This document shows positions 1 through 11,162 of a stretch of DNA of 64,000 bases, piece after piece (position 1 is the stretch's first letter; every line of letters starts with the position of its first letter). This DNA comes from Leptidea sinapis (lineage: Eukaryota > Arthropoda > Insecta > Lepidoptera > Pieridae), in the NCBI RefSeq assembly GCF_905404315.1, contig NC_066304.1, positions 868,001-932,000 of the forward strand, written 5' to 3'. The notes below the pieces were generated by a model. That model was not told the origin of the DNA, did not search any database, and saw only the letters and a program-made list of their open reading frames with translations. Both the position numbers and the translations under genes were made by a program.

Positions 1-9
1 GTACTTACA

Positions 10-1735
10 GTAGGGTAAGGTGGGGCACAGTGTTACATGGGGTACACTGTTACAACTAGTAACTACGAGTATGTTTCTGACATTTGGTGTTCGTGGAATA
101 GTACTAGAGATGTTTTGAAGTTATCTTTCTGAACGTACACATTGTGTAAGGATTGGCAACTTATCTAGTCAAGAGACAAACATTTACCATGGAGTTCCGC
201 AAGGGAGTGTACTAGGGCCAACACTCTTCCTAATATATATAAACGGATTGTGCAGTCAAAAAATTACCTCTTGTGATATCATTTCATATGCTGATGACAC
301 AGTATTGCTTTTACATGGAAAAAATTGGAACGAGACCCGTACACATTCTGAAAATGCTTTGAGAGAAAATATGTGCTAGTTAAATGATTGTAAACTCACG
401 TTAAATGTAGAAAAGACAAAATTTATTACGTTTAGTCATCGTCAAAATACTACCTAAACAAAATTATAGTATAAAATTGCATACATGCACTGATAGTACT
501 AATATTTGTAATTGCCAATCTCTACATTCAGTAACGAGCATTAAATACCTGGGGCTCACTGTAGATCGTTTTCTCTATTGGAAAGAACATATCCAAAACC
601 TTACTCTACGCCTGAGGAAACTAATTCCCATTTTTCGTAGGCTTAGAAATGGAGCTGATCTTGAAACACTAATGACAATTTGCTATGCTCTAGCTGAAAG
701 CCTATTAAAATATTGTGTGACAGTATGGGGAGGCGTACATTTATGCAGCTAGAACGCGGAAACAGAGGAATTCTAAAAACCCTTCATAGAAAACCTCTCA
801 GATATAGCACTAATTGCGTCTATTCAGAATCAGGTGTACTTACGGTCTGCCAACTTTATCTGCTAATGACTATCTTAAAGAAGCATAAACATTTAACTTT
901 CGGACCTATTCTGAAACGAAATAAAAGTGAAGTATGTAAAATTCCCCCACATAAAACAAATTTCGCAAGACGACAATTCTATATTTACAGTAACCAGATA
1001 TATAATGCAGCCAACGCAAGACTAAACATATACCCACATACTTTATTACAATATAAGAAAACAACCAAAAACTGGCTCCATGGACTGAATGTCCATGAGA
1101 CCGAGAATTTTACACAATAAAACATCTTAATAAATATAAACAAATCATAATAACATATTTAAACACACACATACACACACATTCTTAGAAGTTATACTTT
1201 TATTTTAATCTCACTGTATTTTTTTATTTTATTTTATCTGATTTTGATAATTTGATTTGACTATGTAGGTAATTATGTCTGGTACCGAGAAGTCAATGAC
1301 AGCTGAAACACAGTTCATACTATGCAGTTTAGCTGTCTTTGCTCCCTGTTTTGTATGTAAATAATTAATAATATAATTCAGAAATATTTGTAACTTGTAA
1401 CTTTTATTAATTATTGAAATGTTTGGGAAATACAGTTATTATTATTATTATTTATTTTTATAATATTGAAAAATTTAATGAAAAGAATATAACACAAAGA
1501 AAACAAATTCATTTCAAGAGAGCTGAAAAACTTCGAAAATTACTGAAATCTTTTGAAATGATGTATATAAAGTCAGCTATTTACATTAAAGTGGAAAAGT
1601 TGACAAACATTTCTACTTTCCTCTTTAACCAGATATGGCAACGGTATCGTTGGAAGACATATTAAGATTTTTGTTTCTCTTAAAAACGTTTTTATACTAT
1701 TTTCATGTTGTAACATTGTGCCCCACCTTACCCTA
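10..1735. mobile_element. TIR element interrupted by a LINE fragment
   Basis: The first bases read GTAGGGTAAGGTGGGGCACA, followed by GTGTTAC. The reverse complement of 1709-1735 is the same apart from one mismatch, giving inverted termini of about 26 bp. Roughly 165-1450 of the interior is a 5'-truncated LINE. If that is removed, a non-coding element of about 440 bp remains, which is the size of a MITE. The terminal bases may include a TA target duplication. The transposase superfamily cannot be assigned. Confidence 0.6.
165..1450 (+). pseudogene. Decayed LINE reverse transcriptase fragment (Jockey/CR1 type)
   Basis: Reading across frame breaks gives recognisable reverse transcriptase motifs. 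GVPQGSVLGPTLF lies near 192-230 and a YADDT active-site box near 289-303. The thumb region KYLGLTVD lies near 544-567, and a C-terminal stretch ends at 1120. Stops occur at about 378, 456 and 752, and the frame changes near 720. The catalytic YADD is still readable. There is no endonuclease domain, so the copy is 5'-truncated. The 3' part carries an (ATT)n run around 1437-1450, which is a typical LINE tail. It sits inside an inverted-repeat element and is not functional. Confidence 0.75.
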
Positions 1736-2177
1736 CATAATATACCAACCCATACATAATTACTAAATAGAGGTAGGTACTATGCGAGGATTATAATATT
1801 AGCAATCTTTTATTAAAAATAAATGCGGGGCAAGTAATTATATAATAACTATATTATGTACAGAATGACGCCAACTTATATCTGATTTTTTTGATTAATA
1901 TTTTTGACTTGTGTCGCCAGGTAGACAGCCAGAAAAGCCAGAGCTGTGTAGGTAATAATAATATGTTATTTGTTTTGTGTATAATTTGAGCATATTGTCA
2001 TGTTGAATCCTTATCCAAATAGATATGCTTTTCACATTTCCTGCTCGGTAACGCCACGAAATGTCAAAGTAAAGCAAATCTTTAAATGTTTTCAAAACGC
2101 ATCGCAGAGGTAGATAATATTGCAAAGATAGAATGCTTTATTTAGTGTGAAATCTTTTAGCATACACTGTATACTTT

Positions 2178-2493
2178 ACGGCCGTTCCCAATATTCAGTC
2201 TATCTCCGGTTGTGGCCTACTTGAGATAAAAATCGTAACCATCGTTGACTTTTCTGTCCCAATAAACTTATCCGTAACGACGGTAAATCACCTTACCCGT
2301 ACACGCTGTCTGTCAATAGGAAGACGTACAGCTTACCAGCGATAGAAGTTTGTATGGAAATTGCAATTCACGCGTCCCAATATAAGGCGACAGGAATGAC
2401 TTATCGGCTATATTGGGACAGCTTCAGATTATTGACAGTAGAAGGTAGTAATTAATTATCTCTATCTGTTGATAGTATATTGGGAACGGCCGT
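2178..2493. mobile_element. MITE with ACGGCCGTTCCCAATAT termini
   Basis: The element starts with ACGGCCGTTCCCAATAT and ends with the exact reverse complement. It is 316 bp long and has no ORF. Both ends abut TA (left TTTA, right TAAA), so a TA target duplication, as in Tc1/mariner-type MITEs, is possible. A second internal inverted motif (CCCAATATA / TATATTGGGA) gives it several hairpin-forming arms. Other copies lie at 8808-8991 and 45287-45602. Confidence 0.75.
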
Positions 2494-2780
2494 AAATCGC
2501 ACTTTTTTGTGTCGAATTTCGAACCGGTCACCACATAAGTTGGTACTTATACCTAGCACATAAAAAGCGAATAAACGCGTCCCAATATAAGGCGACAGGA
2601 ATGACTTATCGGCTATATTGGGACAGCTTCAGATTATTGACAGTAGAAGGTAGTAATTAATTATCTCTATCTGTTGATAGTATATTGGGAACGGCCGTAA
2701 ATCGCACTTTTTTGCGTCGAGTTTCGAACCGGTCACCACATAAGTAGGTACTTATACCTAGCACATAAAAAGCGAAAAAA
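2371..2780 (+). repeat. 205 bp direct tandem duplication across the MITE end
   Basis: Bases 2371-2575 recur almost exactly at 2576-2780. The unit takes in the last about 120 bp of the MITE plus about 85 bp of flank. Both copies share the ACGGCCGT end and the following AAATCGCAC. Only a handful of single-base differences are visible. CGCGTC marks both junctions and occurs again at 2781. Confidence 0.85.
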
Positions 2781-4559
2781 CGCGTCGATTTAGGTATACG
2801 AAAACGTCATCAAGTTATCGTGATTTGATTGCAGAGATTTTATGCCAGGATTGAATCTTCGTATAATTATTTTATTTTCAAACGAAAAAGAAATTTGATG
2901 GGGCTATTATAAACTCAAAAAAAGAAACAGTGGAATTGAGAACCCCTATGTAGTCGGTTGATAGTAAAAGTAAATAAGTTTCAATCCTAACCTAAACAAT
3001 TATCTATTAAATAACAATTTCCCGGAAGCAAATTCAGTCTGATAGCATAGAACATGATGAGACGTTTCCAAATAATGAGCATTGATGTACAAATAACATG
3101 GATGCAATAATGATTTTGTACTCGTTGTTTGTGATAATTGTTGTTATTGAATGTTACATATTTGATAAATACACTTATCTACACCTACTTATATCAATTC
3201 GTTTTTATTATGACGCACGGGCCAGCCTTCGCCTCCATCGACTATATTATAGCGAAGGGAACGACCCGTCCCACGTCGCGTCGCCGCGGCGAGCATGCTG
3301 GAAACTGTTACGATAACTCAACCGAATAACAAAATAAGAATGTTCATCTACAACATATTAAGGTTCGACTGCTATTTCTTTATACCGCATTTGCTTCACT
3401 TGTTTAAAATATTCTTGGTCAATAAGTAGCAATGTAAAACTTAAAACAGTTCAGATTTGATTAGGACAGAGACAGTTGACACATGATTAAGGAGAAAAGT
3501 GTGCTTGCATTATTTTTAGCACACTTTTGCCGTTTCGCTATCAGACTAATGGCATAGAACGTTATTGAATAAAATAGACAAAGTGTAACGCATCGTCAAA
3601 CGGATGTATAAAAAATATAAAGGTAAAGTTACCCTGAAATGATTATTTTAGAGATCAATTAATTAAAATATTGTATATATTATTGTCGAAATATTGTAGA
3701 CCAAACAGTGTCTGTTGGTTCAACTCTTAGTATAAAAATGAGTGTTAAAAATAAAGCTGAATAGAACGAAAATATTATTATAAAATAATGCTTCCCCTTA
3801 AGTGATTTCAATTTCCAGCAAAGCGGAAAGCTCTCAGTACACATTAAGCACTTAACTATCTCAGTTTGCTTACTTTCAACTTAGCTCGCTTTTGCATACC
3901 AGATTTTTATAAGTTAAATATTGAAGAAAATACTTTTAGCATCAACTTGATTACAGAGTTTTATTTACACAGGAACGCGGAGTGCTTACGGCTTCAGAAA
4001 ATTCATTAATCTCAAGGAGAATTAATTATAAATTTACTTAGGTACTAGTATACATTATTCTAATAAAGAAAAAGTGTGTGTGTACTTAGGTACCTACGCA
4101 CGCAACAAGTTATAAGTACCTACTTCTTTGGCGTAACAAAGCAACATCCTTAAAAAAATTTGCTCGTGCTATTTTACGATTGTAGAAAGAACAGTATTGT
4201 AAAAAATAAGGTATCAAGTATCTAAAACCAATGATAATATTATTGTGCCGCATACCTAATTTAGTTACGTTTATTTTAATCTCATTAAGGCGAGGTATTC
4301 CCAACACTTTAGGCAAAAATCGCTCGAACGTATATCTATAAGATTCGATAGGTACACATAGACACGGGCATGGCTGAGACACAAACCAAGCGATGCGGGT
4401 CAACGACCCCGCTCCGGAAGGACCGCGTAATATTTTTCAAAACTTACAGTTCCGCAAGAGTACGATATACTGTGATATTTTTTATGCATTTTTGAAGTGA
4501 AACTTCTATATCGACGTATGAGAGAAATGTTATATTACGCGCAAAATTATTAATTCAAC
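2781..4559. other. AT-rich stretch without a recognised gene
   Basis: No credible coding region is seen. A short GC-rich patch lies at about 3215-3310 and is open for about 70 codons in two frames, but nothing in it resembles a known domain. At about 3705-3732, CAGTGTCTGTTGGTTCAACTC followed by TTAG resembles a worn Helitron 3' end of the type found intact at 9795. That reading is weak. Confidence 0.4.
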
Positions 4560-4716
4560 ATTATGGATATCGTATCCGAGATTCTCGAGGCTGCAGAGAA
4601 CGAATTTGGGATCATTTTTTAAATCCAAGATGGCCGCCGCGCAAAATTATGATTCCAACAACATGGGTATCGTATCCGAGGTTCTTGAGGGTGCAGAGAA
4701 CGAATTTGGGATCATA
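4560..4716 (+). repeat. ~100 bp tandem repeat, locus 1
   Basis: Two units have the phrase GTGCAGAGAACGAATTTGGG spaced exactly 100 bp apart (4591-4610 and 4691-4710). Between them lies AAATCCAAGATGGCCGCCGC. The same unit recurs three times at 41.40-41.69 kb. The unit is dispersed as well as tandem. Confidence 0.8.
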
Positions 4717-5707
4717 CTGCTCATAATTTAGATAAAGAAATGAAGATAAAGATGTTAAAAAATTGGAACCGTAGTATTTTGTAGAATTATTTTAAGCAAC
4801 TTTTCTAAAATGTTAGTTTTTAGGACTATAGCGCATTAAACTGAAAAATATGTTTAATTTTTATTTTACAAGTTTCACATAGTACCTATTGTTATTGAAA
4901 TTTACTTAATTCTCAGCCATTGGTTGCGGTTCGGTAGACATATGAGTTACACGAGGCTTATGGTAACTGAAGTATGATACAAATGGTATAGTTGACCAAA
5001 TAACGTCATAGTGTCGATGTGAGCGAATAACATTTGAGATTTATTTAGCTGTTTTAATATAAAGTTGTTCTGTAGATGTTTGTTACTCTTGGGCGCCTTA
5101 GCTGCTGAACTGACTTTACGATGATGATTATGAAATTTTGTAGATGTGTTGTCCAGGAGCACAGAAGAAGAAGTTCTAAGTAACAACCCTAGTTTAAGGC
5201 TTAATACTACGCCCAAGTGCGCGTACTCGAGCCAGTCTCGAACAATGTGTAACGTAAAACGTTGACGTGCCACATGTTCTGTTTAACTTTGCTAATAATT
5301 GAAACTAAAATGGCGGGTTGCGTAGTAAAACTTTGTTAAAATAATACTACAAGAAATAAGAAAGAGACTGGTATCACATATCAGCAGTAAGTATTTTGTA
5401 TTTTTTTTCGATGTAAAATAGCACGAAGCGTATATAGGTACATATATGTTACAATATTTGAATGAAAGATGCCACCCACACAAGCATCTTTACAAATAGC
5501 CAATACACACTACAATATAAAAATTGCCGTTCTTAGGTAGTGCGGTATCTAGTAGGAGCGCAGCACACATGAGTAAGTTACTCGGGTGCTAACAACAAGG
5601 TCTAAAAGGAAACGTCAACTGAGGCTTTATTTTGAACTCTAAAACAACAAACTATCAGGCTGAGACGGGCGAGACAATCATAAGTGCGTTAAGGACTAAA
5701 ATATCAT
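4717..5707. other. No recognised gene
   Basis: AT-rich sequence. The only long open frame, a minus-strand frame of 108 codons at 4947-5273, resembles nothing I recognise and has no supporting context. I would not call it a gene. Confidence 0.4.
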
Positions 5708-5985
5708 CAAATAATACGATATCATCCCCACCATCTGGATGTGTGGCAGTCCTCCACAGTGCGGTTTTCAAGGAGCTTTCTTCCACGTACCACGAAGCTG
5801 TGGAATGAGCTTCCTTGTGCGGTGTTTCCCGGACGGTACCTTCAAGAAAAGCGCGTACACCTTCCTTAAAGGCCGAAAACGCTCTTGTGATTCCTCTGGT
5901 GTTGCAGGAGAGTGTGGGCGGCGGTGATCACTTAACACCAGGTGACCCGTACGCTCGTTTGTCCTCCTATTCCATAAAAAAAAAA
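5708..5985 (+). mobile_element. 5'-truncated LINE tail, copy 1 (same family as 18.1-20.1 kb)
   Basis: This is the C-terminal end of the LINE ORF2 plus a short 3' UTR. Readable elements are an LWNELPCAV-like stretch, a TFLKGR motif, and CDSSGVA followed by CGRR. The copy ends in TTCCATAAAAAAAAAA. Frameshifts split the ORF. Other copies of the same tail are at 13397-13794, 19680-20080 and 53120-53405 (minus), which gives a good internal alignment for the family end. Confidence 0.75.
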
Positions 5986-6826
5986 TTAACCAAACGTAAC
6001 GCAATTTTTGAATACTACATTTAGTAAAGGAAATATTGTGTGGAACTGTTTTCTTATTGATGTCAGATTTGACAACATTAAGAGTACATCAATACATACA
6101 TACTAGGCCTCTGTTTGCGGCCATGTGATTAAGCCGTTTTTAGTAATTTATTTAATTACCCTTGCACTTACAAAAACATAAATATAAAAACAAAACACAG
6201 ATAATTAAGATATTGATCATATTTGAAATTTTTTTTGATTGAGGGGTCCATTAATGTTTCCATTTAACTGCTCAACCGAATTCATTATGATCATGAAATT
6301 TTGTAGATATTATGTTAACCATGCACATAAATGGAAATACGGTACAGTACAGAATGAAAGGTATGGAACAACAGAGGAAGTGTGTGAGTGGGAGGTGAAA
6401 GAGAAGGAAGACTTATAGTTGTCTTTCGTGCGCTCTCGCTCTTAGTCTCGGAAGTATCTAGAAGCTAGTTTTCAATGATTTGTAAAATGAATTATCATGC
6501 CCTATGGAATTGTTCGGATTTATTCAAAGGTCATTTTTCAAAGAGTCTAATAAAAGAAACCTTTTAAATACCTTTTAGCGGTGAAAGAGTGCCTCCGTCT
6601 TATTCCGACAGAGGAAGGAAAGACAAGTTGTACGAAATCCGTGTTGAAAATGAACGAAAGTATCATATCATAGCTCGATTTTAAAATTGTTCCGCAAAAA
6701 ACATTACGCGCCAAAAAAGATTATGCCTAATTATCTTGCCACAACGAATAATAATTAAATATTATTATTCAATTTGTTATTTCTACTATTATATTATATT
6801 CTTTGATTTTGTTAAAAAAAAAGGTC
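5986..6826. other. No recognised gene
   Basis: AT-rich sequence with no coding signal, repeat unit or RNA gene that I can recognise. Confidence 0.4.
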
Positions 6827-6910
6827 CGACTCGTGGAGGATTTGAACCTCCGCCCTCCGATGATCAAGACATTGCTATATCGGTGCTCTTACCTACTGAG
6901 CTAACGAGTC
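6827..6910 (-). tRNA. tRNA-like gene with a 17-nt anticodon loop (or a 10-nt intron)
   Basis: The minus strand folds as a tRNA. The acceptor stem is a perfect 7 bp (GACTCGT/ACGAGTC) with discriminator G. The D arm is GCTC/GAGC, with A-box sequence TAGCTCAGTAGG. The anticodon stem is 5 bp, CCGAT/ATCGG. The variable region is AGGGC. The T arm is GGAGG-TTCAAAT-CCTCC, matching a B box. A run of T residues follows within a few bases, as expected of a Pol III terminator. The odd part is the anticodon loop, which is 17 nt instead of 7. A 10 nt intron would restore a normal loop. If the intron sits after position 37 the anticodon would read AGC, but I do not trust that assignment. It could equally be a tRNA-derived pseudogene or the head of a SINE. 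Confidence 0.5.
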
Positions 6911-8574
6911 CTGCGAATGTTAAGCTAAAATTAACATTGTTGTACGCGGAATGACGTCATACTGAATAATATCTTGGCGGTAGTCCATATCCGTCACTAC
7001 GTTTTTAGGTACGTGCGTAGGAAAAAACTAAAGAACAAAATTGACGTTCACTCAATGACGTTCTATACATATACATAGACAATTCACGTCATACAAAAAC
7101 AAAGTCGAAAAATGGCACATGCCACAAATTACATCATAATAAGCTGCGACTGCCATATTTATACATTTCTGCGTTTACTCCAGTTGTTTAAAATATTAAT
7201 GGTGAATAGGCAGCAATAAAAACATTTTTTCAGTTTAAGCTGCGTATTTTGAATTTAGAACCCGATTTGGACAGTGACATCAGTGGAGTAGCAGTTACTT
7301 AAGTTTTAAAGTTTTACACTTGTCAGTGCGCCCCTATTTTCTGATCAAGATCTGTTCAGTCGGAGGTTTTAACGTTTTTAATCAAAAATCACACTCATAT
7401 TACAAAGGCGACATTTGTATGTTTATTTATTGGTTTGAATGTATATATATTACTCCTCAACGCTCCAAATGGATTTGGATCTAAGTTAAGGTAACCTATA
7501 ATGAGAGGAACAAACACTCAAATATAATATTTTTATTTACATAAAATAATTTATTAAACAGGTTATTAAAATGTCGAAATAATTTAATATTATGTTAAAA
7601 TTAGTCTTTTAGACTTAGACATCTTTTCCAGAGTATTTTTTGGCATTATGTTACACAAAATAATCGGAAATTAACATATATTTGTATGACAACCTTTGTT
7701 AAATTATAAATATGGCCAATTTGGACATTTTTGTGTACATCAATTTGACGAAATATATTAAATTTCGAAATAGATTTTAATACTTTTATTGTTATAATAG
7801 TTTAATCATACTTTTTGCGCTTGAATTTTCGATCGATTAAATTCTTTAGCAGTGAAATATAAATTTGCCTCGAGGAAATGATTCATCAAATGACACTCGA
7901 CCTATTGAAAATTTTAAGATCTACACATGATGAATAAAAAGATGAATGAATATTCTAAAAAAAGATTAACAACAAATGTAACTGGCTAAACGAAATTGAA
8001 GGTTTTGTTGAGGTTTAGAAGTTTAAAGTTGAAATCGTCTGCATTTTACAACACCCAGGTTCCAAAGTAATCTTACAGTAGAACATGAACATAATACTAT
8101 TTATATTTTTATTATTCACTACATCCACATGATGGCACTGTAAAGTAAAACTAGTTTTCTCGTTGTTTCTTTTCTTTTTTAAATCCAGTCATTTATTAAT
8201 TATGAAAGATCGTCTGAGTCGAACTTCGATACATAAATCTCCGTACAAATGTTAGTTAAGGCAGGGGTGCTCAAATGGTTGAGAGCTTTTTGAGTCGATC
8301 TCAAGAAAAAAATCCGATATAGAACTATTCACAGATTTAGTTGTAGGTAACTAAAATCGGTAATTACGTACCATCTTATGAAAAGTATACTCAGGACATG
8401 CAGTGTCATGCAGATTTAACATCCCAAGTCACTCTTTAGTTAAGTTTAGAATTTAGACACTAGAACGTGTGTGTTATGTTAGAACCAATAAACTCGAAAT
8501 TTTTAATAATTATGAGTTTTTTCATTGACATTTTAGAGCAGACCTTCACTTACCTTGACTAAAAAAAGTCTCGT
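6911..8574. other. No recognised gene
   Basis: AT-rich sequence with scattered stops in all frames. I see no repeats of the families found elsewhere in the window, apart from the element beginning near 8575. Confidence 0.4.
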
Positions 8575-8745
8575 GCCAGATTTTGGCGAGACAACACGTC
8601 CTGAGGATGCCTCGTGTAGAGGCGAAACACGTGTCGAATTGTTTTAAAGACAAATTTTGGCGGAATTAACACTAAAGAAGACTTAAATCATTTGTATAAT
8701 TATGGATTTCCGCAAAGTAACGCCTAATTCAATAAATTTTCTAAT
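8575..8745 (+). repeat. Dispersed repeat with GAGGCGAAACACGTGTCG core
   Basis: The core CTCGTGTAGAGGCGAAACAC, followed by GTGTCGAATTG, recurs in inverted orientation at about 45856-45900. The following part (AACGCCTAATTCAATAAATTTTC) recurs in direct orientation near 45960-45987. The second locus is therefore internally rearranged relative to this one. The core is familiar from lepidopteran repeats, but the class is unknown. Confidence 0.55.
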
Positions 8746-8807
8746 ATCTATGTCGTCGTGACACTACCTGGACGACAATGCTTCATCACACACACTTGAA
8801 GCCTCTA

Positions 8808-8991
8808 ACGGCCGTTCCCAATATACTATCTACAGATAGAGATAAATTATTACCTTCTACTATCAGTAATTAGCTCACAATAATCTGAAGCTGTTCCAAT
8901 ATACCCGATAAGTCATTCTTATCGCCTTATATTGGGACGCGTGAATTGAAATTTCCATACAAACTTCTATCGCTGGTAAGCGATACGTCGA
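8808..8991. mobile_element. Truncated MITE, second copy of the ACGGCCGTTCCCAATAT family
   Basis: It starts with ACGGCCGTTCCCAATATACT and runs in the opposite orientation to the 2178 copy. It keeps the internal CCCAATATA-type arms. It stops matching after GGTAAGCGATACGTC, about 130 bp short of the other terminus. Confidence 0.75.
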
Positions 8992-9357
8992 TCGATCGTA
9001 GTCTAACAATTATGAGGTCGATCGCCAGCAGTTCAAGCTTGAGCACCTTTGAGTTAGAGGATTCCAATAAATACAGGGTTACTATTTTATGTCCTAGTAC
9101 CTATACAACTATGTAAATTATAGCTACTTTTTAAACTATAGCATTAGAACTTGTATGTGGTCTAGTTTCTTCAATGACGTCACTAATTAACAACGTATTT
9201 CCCATGGGACGGGTTATGTAACGAGTAATATTAGATCGTCAGCAAGCGTTCTCGAGGACTTGAGTGAAACTAACTCAATTGGGATTCCGGATGTATAATT
9301 CTAGCGGATTGTGTACGTTCTACGTAGGGTTGTCACGTGTAATTTTTTTTTAAAATA
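8992..9357. other. No recognised gene
   Basis: Flanking DNA between the truncated MITE and the Helitron pair. No coding potential or repeat is recognised. Confidence 0.4.
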
Positions 9358-9795
9358 TCTTAATATATATTTCTTTTGTGCGTCTGTTGTAACTGAACTC
9401 CCCCTAAACGGCTGGTCCGATTTTAATGAAACTTTCTGTGTATCTTCAGGTGGATTCGAGAATGGTTTAGATTCACAATTGAACTACCACCTAAACGGCT
9501 GGACCAATTTTGATGATTTTTTTGTGTGTTCCAGTGAATTTGAGATTGGTGTGCGTCTTCAGGTGGATTCGAAAATGGTTGAGATTCACAATTAAACTAC
9601 CTCCTAAACAGCTGGACTGATTTTGATGACTTTTTTGTTTGTTTCAGTGAATTTGAGATTGGTTTAGATTCTCAATTCCGCCCATATAATATAATTCTCC
9701 TGCTCATGTGTATGTTAGTGAACTGCTCCTAACGGCTGGACCGATTTTTCAAATTTAAAACATGTGTACGGGACAACGTCTGTTGGTTCCACTAG
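9358..9795 (+). mobile_element. Non-autonomous Helitron, first of a head-to-tail pair
   Basis: It begins TCTTAATATATATTTC after an A and ends GGTTCCACTAG. These fit the Helitron 5'-TC and CTAG-3' rules. A weak hairpin (ACGGG-ACAACG-TCTGT, with GU pairs) precedes the end. Internally, a phrase containing CTAAACGGCTGG and a GATTCGAGAATGG block recur several times. It is non-coding, with no Rep/helicase sequence. It abuts the next copy with no intervening base. Confidence 0.7.
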
Positions 9796-10009
9796 TCTTA
9801 ATATATATTTCTTTTGTGCGTCTGTTGTAACTGAACTCCTCCTAAACGGCTGGTCCGATTTTAATGTAACTTTCTGTGTATCTTCAGGTGGATTCGAGAA
9901 TGGTTTCGATTCACAATTGAACTACCACCTAAACGGCTGGACCAATTTTGATGATTTTTTTGTGTGTTCCAGTGAATTTGAGATTGGTTTAGATTCTCGG
10001 GTCCACTAG
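9796..10009 (+). mobile_element. Non-autonomous Helitron, second of a head-to-tail pair
   Basis: It begins TCTTAATATATATTTC directly after the CTAG of the first copy and ends GGGTCCACTAG before a T. Its first about 140 bp are nearly identical to those of the first copy. It is 214 bp, shorter by internal deletion, and appears to lack the subterminal hairpin. The pair as a whole sits between A (9357) and T (10010), a single Helitron-type insertion site. Confidence 0.7.
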
Positions 10010-10511
10010 TATTATATAAAATACAAGAGTGACTGGCTGAGTCAAGACTAAAGGCTAACACCATAGCTATTCTTAGAAAAAAGCTGAAAATAATGTTTTT
10101 ATTATCTAGAGTGTGTATATTATATTTGGGTATATTAATATTGTACCTCTAACCTACTTTTTGCGGAATCTATTAATATGATAAAATCAGTAGTTTGCCC
10201 TATATGCAGATTAAATATTAATCAAAAAAAAAAAAAAATTATACACATTGTTTCTATTACTATATAACCTTAGAAACGGCTAAACTGAAATTGAATGTTG
10301 TATTGTGGCAAGCTCTCCGTACTGTCAATGTTGTCTCATTCCGTCAGATACAAATTCTTACAAACGAAAAAAAAGTCTTCGATTGATCACTTTCGTCATA
10401 TTGTAACATTATTTCTTTCATACATTCTTGTACATACCTGTCAAAACATATTAACAATACGAAACTAAGTAACCATAAACCTATAGACGATATCTTTATT
10501 TTATAAAGAAA
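10010..10511. other. No recognised gene
   Basis: AT-rich spacer with a poly(A) run at about 10225-10240. Nothing else is recognised. Confidence 0.4.
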
Positions 10512-10795
10512 CTAGCTGACCCGGCAAACGTTGTTTTGCCATATAAAGTATAATTGACGCGATAGTTTTATAAGTAATAAAATATTGCCTATATATATAT
10601 TGTACATCATTTTGTTCTATTGTCAATAGTTTTTGCAGCGCACGCAAAAATAGGTTTTCGATTTTACACCTTGTCTTACAAAAAAGCAATTTTATTACGG
10701 ATCCCTAATTTTGAAAAATCGGAATCGGACCAGTAGTACCAGAGATTAGTGCGTTCAAACAAACAAACACTGCAGCTTTATAATATTAGTATAGA
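10512..10795 (-). mobile_element. Non-autonomous Helitron, GGGTCAGCTAG 3' end
   Basis: Read on the minus strand, it starts TCTATACTAATATTATAAAG after an A and ends GGGTCAGCTAG before a T, with hairpin GGCAAA-ACAACG-TTTGCC just inside the end. Length is 284 bp and it has no ORF. All the structural hallmarks of a Helitron are present. The terminus type is widespread in Lepidoptera. Confidence 0.8.
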
Positions 10796-11019
10796 TACAG
10801 AACAACTAAATATCAAACTTCCTAATCAGAATGATAATATCAGTGACATAATATGTTATATATTTAGCTGAAAAGCCGTACTGAGCGTAAATAAAAAACA
10901 TAACCTTTCATGAGCAATTACGATTTAAATTATAATAATATTTATTGTTTGATTAAGAACAGTAGCATATCAATACGTGATAAAACGAATTACAACATTA
11001 GAAGTAAAGTGTATAAATG

Positions 11020-11160
11020 TTCATTCATCCCACTGGTGTGGGAGGCTCCTTTGTACAGGATGCCGGCTAGATTATGGGTATTATTGTGTTTCGGTCTGAA
11101 GGGCACCGTAGCTAGTGAAATTACTGGGCAAATGAGACGTAACATCTTATGTCTATAAAA
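11020..11160 (+). repeat. Dispersed ~300 bp repeat (GGGAGGCTCC type), copy 1
   Basis: Marked by GTGGGAGGCTCCTTTGTACA, GGTCTGAAGGGCACCGTAGC and ACTGGGCAAATGAGAC. Other copies lie at about 43750-44055 (minus), 50905-51115 (plus) and 53745-53870 (plus). It is a common lepidopteran repeat. I cannot say whether it is a SINE or a LINE 3' UTR. Confidence 0.7.
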
Positions 11161-11162
11161 AT

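Noticed and set aside
3205..3315. GC-rich patch as a coding exon
   Set aside because: Two overlapping frames are open over the same bases, neither resembles a protein domain, and no convincing splice sites frame it.
4947..5273. 108-codon minus-strand ORF as a possible gene
   Set aside because: Sequence is low in recognisable features and stands alone. It is compatible with chance.
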